Assembly: GCA_030844895.1 (NCBI GenBank)
Contig: CM061226.1
Span: 45,888,238-45,952,237, forward strand
Direction: 5' to 3'
DNA: 64,000 bases
Source: Ambrosia x helenae
Taxonomy: Eukaryota; Streptophyta; Magnoliopsida; Asterales; Asteraceae
Made by a program: the position numbers and the translations under genes. Shown here in pieces: positions 60,038-64,000 of this stretch. The notes beneath the pieces were generated by a model. The model saw only the letters and a list, made by a program, of their open reading frames with translations. It was not told where the DNA came from and made no database searches. The stretch's first letter is position 1. Every line of letters starts with the position of its first letter.

Positions 60038-60479
60038 GTAAATTGCCAAATTCGTCCCTGAGGTTTGACCAGATTTGCTAGATCGATCCAAAACAAGTTT
60101 TTTTCTCACCTGAACCCTTCAGGTTTGCATTTTGATGCCAATTCCATCCAAAAAGTAAACCTAGTTAAGTTGATTAGTTAAATGGGGGCTAATATGGTCA
60201 TTTTGCTTGTTAAATGAAGGGCAAATTGGTAAATTTACTACATTTAATTTATTTTGGTTTATCCCCCCCCCCCCAAACCCCTCCCCCATTTCTCTACATC
60301 TTTCTTCAAAGAATTGCTACCACCCTCAACCACCACCGCACCACACCACACCACACCACACACTGTCACGACCACCACGTCGTCGTCACCCATGCCACTG
60401 TCACCCACCACCAAACCACCCTAAAAGCACCACCGCCAAACCACCCTAAAAGCACCACCGTCGTCACCCATGCCACACA

Positions 60480-60571
<92 letters not shown>

Positions 60572-61850
60572 AAGGTATCCCTATCCCTCTCCTACTACTA
60601 TCTCGCCACAAATCATAAACTTCATCAGCTTCACCTTAAGAAACAATCTTATGAAGAGCAAACAGAAAAAAAACCCTCAGATTTGAGTCAGATTTTGTAT
60701 TCAAAGTGATACACAAAACATGATTTCGTTAGGGCAGATGATTCGATTTTGTACCCGGCTCAAATTTTGTATTCCAAATTGGTACAAACCAAGATGACTA
60801 AAGCCCCAATTGTACCTGGATCAGATTAAACAAGGTGATGGTGATGGTGGTGGTGATGAAGATGGGGTGTGGTAGGGGTGGGGTGGGTGTGCAGGAAAGA
60901 AGGGGGGGAAGGGTTCACACTTACAAGGTCGTTTCGTTCGACAGCTACTTACGGTTAAAGATTCCCTTCCAAATGGATGACCTCGTTGATTATTAGTGAT
61001 CTTCAATTGTATACTTCAGTTGTCAATGGATATTAACATCTTCAATTACAACTAGTGATTCAGTTATTCGAATACCACATTCCATTAACTTTTTCATCTT
61101 TGATTTTTAATCATCATATATGTTCTTTAATTGTTATTCATACTTTTCATTATCATAGATTGCTAGTGTGGTTTCTATTTTTCAAAGATGATCTGTATTA
61201 TCTAAAGTGCTTTCATGTCGTATGTAACATAGTTTGAAGTGTAGGTTGAATAATAGGGTCAAGTTATTATACACAGTGTAATAAAAATGAGAAGAGTGAG
61301 AAGGATACAAAAAACACAATAAATCATAAAATATAACACAGTGCTGAAAAATATAACACAATGCTGAAGAAAAAAAACAATGAATTGAAAAAATGACACA
61401 ATGATGAAAATAAGAAAAATACACAGTGCTACATAAAAGGCACAATGATATAACGTATATTCTAAAAACTACAGGCTAAAACCCCAAAAAATGAAGACCT
61501 AAAAACTAACATCGTAGGGTTCGATGAGACGATTCCAATGCCGCTTGAATGAGTTCAATCGGAGTCCGTTTGATACTATTCCTACGACTTTCTATTTTTC
61601 TTTCACTGTCTATTTGATCCTAACCCTATAATTCCTCGGTTTGCATACTAATGTCATTTTTCTGTCATTTATTTTTTTAATCGAAATATAAATAGGTAAA
61701 ATGTCTAATCTGCCCTAACTTAATGTTAATTTTAAACTGAGTTAACAAATTGGATGGAATTGGCATAAAAAATGCAAACATGAAGAGTTTAGATGAGAAA
61801 AAAACTTGTTTTTAGATGGATCTAGCAAATCTACGAATTTAGCAATTTAC
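60038..61850. mobile_element. Long-TIR DNA element 3 (Mutator-like), 1.8 kb
   Basis: Inverted repeats of roughly 190 bp (60038-60225 and 61660-61850) begin GTAAATTGCYAAATTCG and share GCCAATTCCATCCAA and AAACAAGTTTTTTTCTCA. A target duplication is not clear. The interior has a C run, CCACCA-rich sequence, (CT)n and AT-rich DNA without a transposase. It is non-autonomous. Confidence 0.65.
60480..60566 (+). repeat. (CT)n microsatellite, about 43 units
   Basis: An essentially pure run inside long-TIR element 3. It creates Ser-Leu and Arg-Glu frames on the two strands, which are not genes. Confidence 0.95.
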
Positions 61851-62383
61851 CTAAAAAAACCAATAAAAATTAGGTAGGAAGAAAGAAAGTTAAAAAAAAA
61901 AAAAAAAAAAAGTAAAAAAGACAATAAAAAAAGCAAAACCTTGACGCCTGCTTTTCTTCTTCATCAACATCCGTCGTTCGTTTTTTTTAATCTTTTTCAC
62001 CTCATTTTTCTTCTTTTTCACGTTTCTTGAATTTTACACTCATTTTATTATTCATATAAAACCACCAAATTCATAATTTTTATCAATCATATTCTTTACC
62101 CATAAAAATCTTGTCTTTTTCCCCTTATGTGTTTCCTTAATAAATAGACAACAAAAGAGAGTGAACTCTTTTCATTCTTGATCATTTGGTCTTAAATCTT
62201 AATTTTTAAAGGGTATTTAACAATTAGTGTTCTTGAATTGATGGTTGTGTAGTTTTGTTAAAATCAAGAACTAGGGTTTGGTTGGATTTTTTTTTATTCT
62301 TGAATTTTGGTTATTATTATTTTTTTTATGAAATTTGTGAAATGAGGTGTGATTAGATCCAAGTTGGAATTAAAGAAAGAATT
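61851..62383 (+). promoter_or_regulatory. Promoter and 5' UTR region of the casein kinase 1-like gene
   Basis: After an A/AAAG-rich stretch (61890-61940) the sequence turns CT-rich with TTCTTCTTC (61953), typical of plant core promoters and leaders. CATATAAAACC near 62054 is a TATA-like candidate about 330 bases before the ATG. The transcription start cannot be fixed. Long-TIR element 3 ends directly upstream, so part of the promoter may be transposon-derived. Confidence 0.4.
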
Positions 62384-63856
62384 ATGGATCATACTGTTGG
62401 TGGCAAGTTTAAGCTTGGAAGAAAGATTGGGAGTGGGTCATTTGGTGAACTTTATTTAGGTATATATAATTTTATTTTTTTTATGTATATATTATGTTAA
62501 TGTTAATGATTGCAGGTACTTTATATGTTAAATAATAATAATAATAATAATAAATGCAGGTAGTATAACTATATATGTTAATGTGTGCATGTATGTTGAT
62601 GATCTTTTCCTGTTTGATGATATTGCAGGGGTTAATGTTCAAAGCGGTGAAGAAGTAGCGATTAAACTGGTATTTTTTATTTTCATTCTTAGATGGTGTT
62701 GTTAGATTAATCGTTAGTGTTGTTGTCTGTTTCGTATGAAAATGCAAAAAGAAGACTTTATATTTTGCAAAGTTGAGTGATTGTGTAATAAAGATGTGTT
62801 TATGATGCCGTTGTTTTGAGAAACCGATAAGTTTTGCGTATAGTTGTGTTGGTTTGCAATGAAAAACCGCCTTTATCAATTGGTTAATATGTTCATCTTC
62901 ATGCTATGCGACTGTGGTCGTTTGATATGAGAGTAAATTAGATAAAATAAAAAAAAAAAAGTAATAATAATGTCATTTATCCACCTTAGCTCATGTATTT
63001 TATGGTCAACTCATGTTTTTTATTATTTCGCCTTACAGGAACCCGTTAAGACAAGGCATCCTCAACTTTATCATGAATCAAAAGTATATAGGCTTCTTCA
63101 AGGAGGAAGTGAGTGTTTCTTTCTTGTAGCTTCGTTTTTTCACATACACTTTTGGCAAATTTCAACCTGCTTTTTTTATGTAGTATTTTGTGTACCCATC
63201 TGACCTGTTAAACATAAGCTATTAAGTGTGTTGAATTACCACCTTTACTACTTATGATGACTTTAGGCCCACATACAAACATCCTCTATGTCTTCTTCAT
63301 ATTAGTTTCATTGACTCAACCTTCCCAATTAATCTAGTTAGTCATTTGTTTTTTTGAAGCGGGAATATCGAATCTTAAGTGGTTTGGAGTTGAGGGAGAA
63401 TACAATATCATGGTCGTCGATCTTCTTGGACCAAGCCTTGAAGATCTTTTCAATTATTGCAATAGAAAATTCTCCTTGAAAACGGTCCTTATGCTTGCAG
63501 ATCAATTAGTAAGTGTTCATACTAGCCACTTGTCTAGTCGTCTTTTAAATGTAAAATACATCGCGATATATAAATACATGTATGATATTGCAGCTAAACA
63601 GAGTTGAGTACATGCATGCAAGGGGTTTTCTTCACCGTGACTTAAAGCCTGACAATTTTCTTATGGGCCTCGGTCGCAAGGCTAATCAGGTAACGATATG
63701 AAGCTTTAGTATGTTATTATTTTTTTTTTTGGTACACGCTATTGCTAATCATATTTTTGTTTTTTTATATACTTATTGATGATAGGTGTATGCGATTGAT
63801 TTTGGTCTCGCAAAAAACTATAGGGATCTTCAAACTCAGAAACATATACCGTATAG
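62384..63856 (+). CDS. Casein kinase 1-like Ser/Thr protein kinase, 5' six exons (gene continues past the window)
   Basis: CK1 kinases phosphorylate acidic or primed Ser/Thr sites in many plant signalling routes. Exons are 62384-62459, 62629-62669, 63039-63108, 63360-63508, 63594-63689 and 63786-63856, all with GT-AG borders and matching phases. The protein starts MDHTVGGKFKLGRKIGSGSF; the Gly loop is GSGSFG. EEVAIKLEPVK holds the catalytic Lys. YRLLQGGTGISNLKWFG and LLGPSLEDLFNYC follow, then FLHRDLKPDNFLMG (catalytic loop), AIDFGLAKNYRD and KHIPYR. Plant CK1s usually have HRDIKPDN and DYG; Leu and Phe here are mild changes. No lesion is seen in the 153 codons visible. The C-lobe and tail lie beyond 64000; 63857-64000 is intron. 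Confidence 0.93.
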
Positions 63857-64000
63857 GTAAATATGCTGCTTTATTTTTCCCAAAAATATTACAACTTTTG
63901 ACTTGGCACATTGTCTAGAGCTGGCAAATGTGATTGTATTATCATATAATAATACGTTTTTTGTTCAATAAAGCGATCTAGTAGGTTTTATACATCTTAC

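Noticed and set aside
60214..60709. Ser-Leu and Arg-Glu repeat proteins on both strands
   Set aside because: Products of the (CT)n microsatellite.

Overview
The window is plant nuclear DNA, dicot in style and most probably from a daisy-family (Asteraceae) species. The evidence is layers of Copia and Gypsy LTR retrotransposons, Helitrons and long-TIR DNA elements in AT-rich DNA, plus an intron-containing plant casein kinase 1-like gene at the right edge. The family guess rests on the look of the Copia third ORFs and is inference. No bacterial, CRISPR, rRNA or convincing tRNA feature was seen.

Layout. (1) 1-24710: a Copia element of the SIRE/Maximus type (outer element). Its 5' LTR lies just left of the window, since base 1 falls inside its primer-binding site. 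It has a broken gag, a broken pol, an extra third ORF (aORF) and a 705-bp 3' LTR. (2) 3155-16030: a second, different SIRE-like Copia (inner element) inserted into the outer one, with 458/459-bp LTRs and a perfect 5-bp target duplication (AACTT). It has the same gag-pol-aORF order, and its aORF is preceded by a copy of its own LTR promoter. (3) 24711-26883: a minus-strand fragment of a long Gypsy LTR, related to the full-length Gypsy further right and cut by the outer Copia. (4) 26884-37121: decayed intergenic DNA holding a MYB/NAM-like pseudogene, two long-TIR Mutator-like elements, an old LTR-like repeat, and minus-strand gene fragments (a CCCH zinc-finger exon and two exons of a REVEILLE/LHY-type MYB gene). 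(5) 37122-60012: a Helitron cluster. One Helitron (41707 to about 59216, minus) carries a captured piece of a sorting nexin 2 gene, and a 14.6-kb Gypsy element (43638-58272) has jumped into that piece. A further Helitron is inserted inside another member of its family with an exact A|T empty site. (6) 60038-61850: a third long-TIR element with a (CT)n tract. (7) 62384 to the right edge: the 5' six exons of a casein kinase 1-like gene, the only apparently intact host gene.

The 14.6-kb Gypsy is notable. Its two 4.1-kb LTRs are almost identical (about 15 differences by eye) and it has CCACC target duplications, a PBS and a PPT, yet its 6.4-kb interior has no long reading frame. It looks like a recently moved non-autonomous derivative of a Tekay-type chromovirus. 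Its LTR carries eight repeat units, each with a hairpin whose stem changes by compensatory substitutions.

The two Copia elements show the most system-like behaviour. Both carry a related accessory ORF behind pol, each with a TATA-bearing non-coding stretch before it. Each element is also peppered with its own short motif: TGCGYACTTR in the inner one, AACAGATG/CATCTGTT in the outer one. All coordinates and comparisons were made by reading; no alignment or database search was run.
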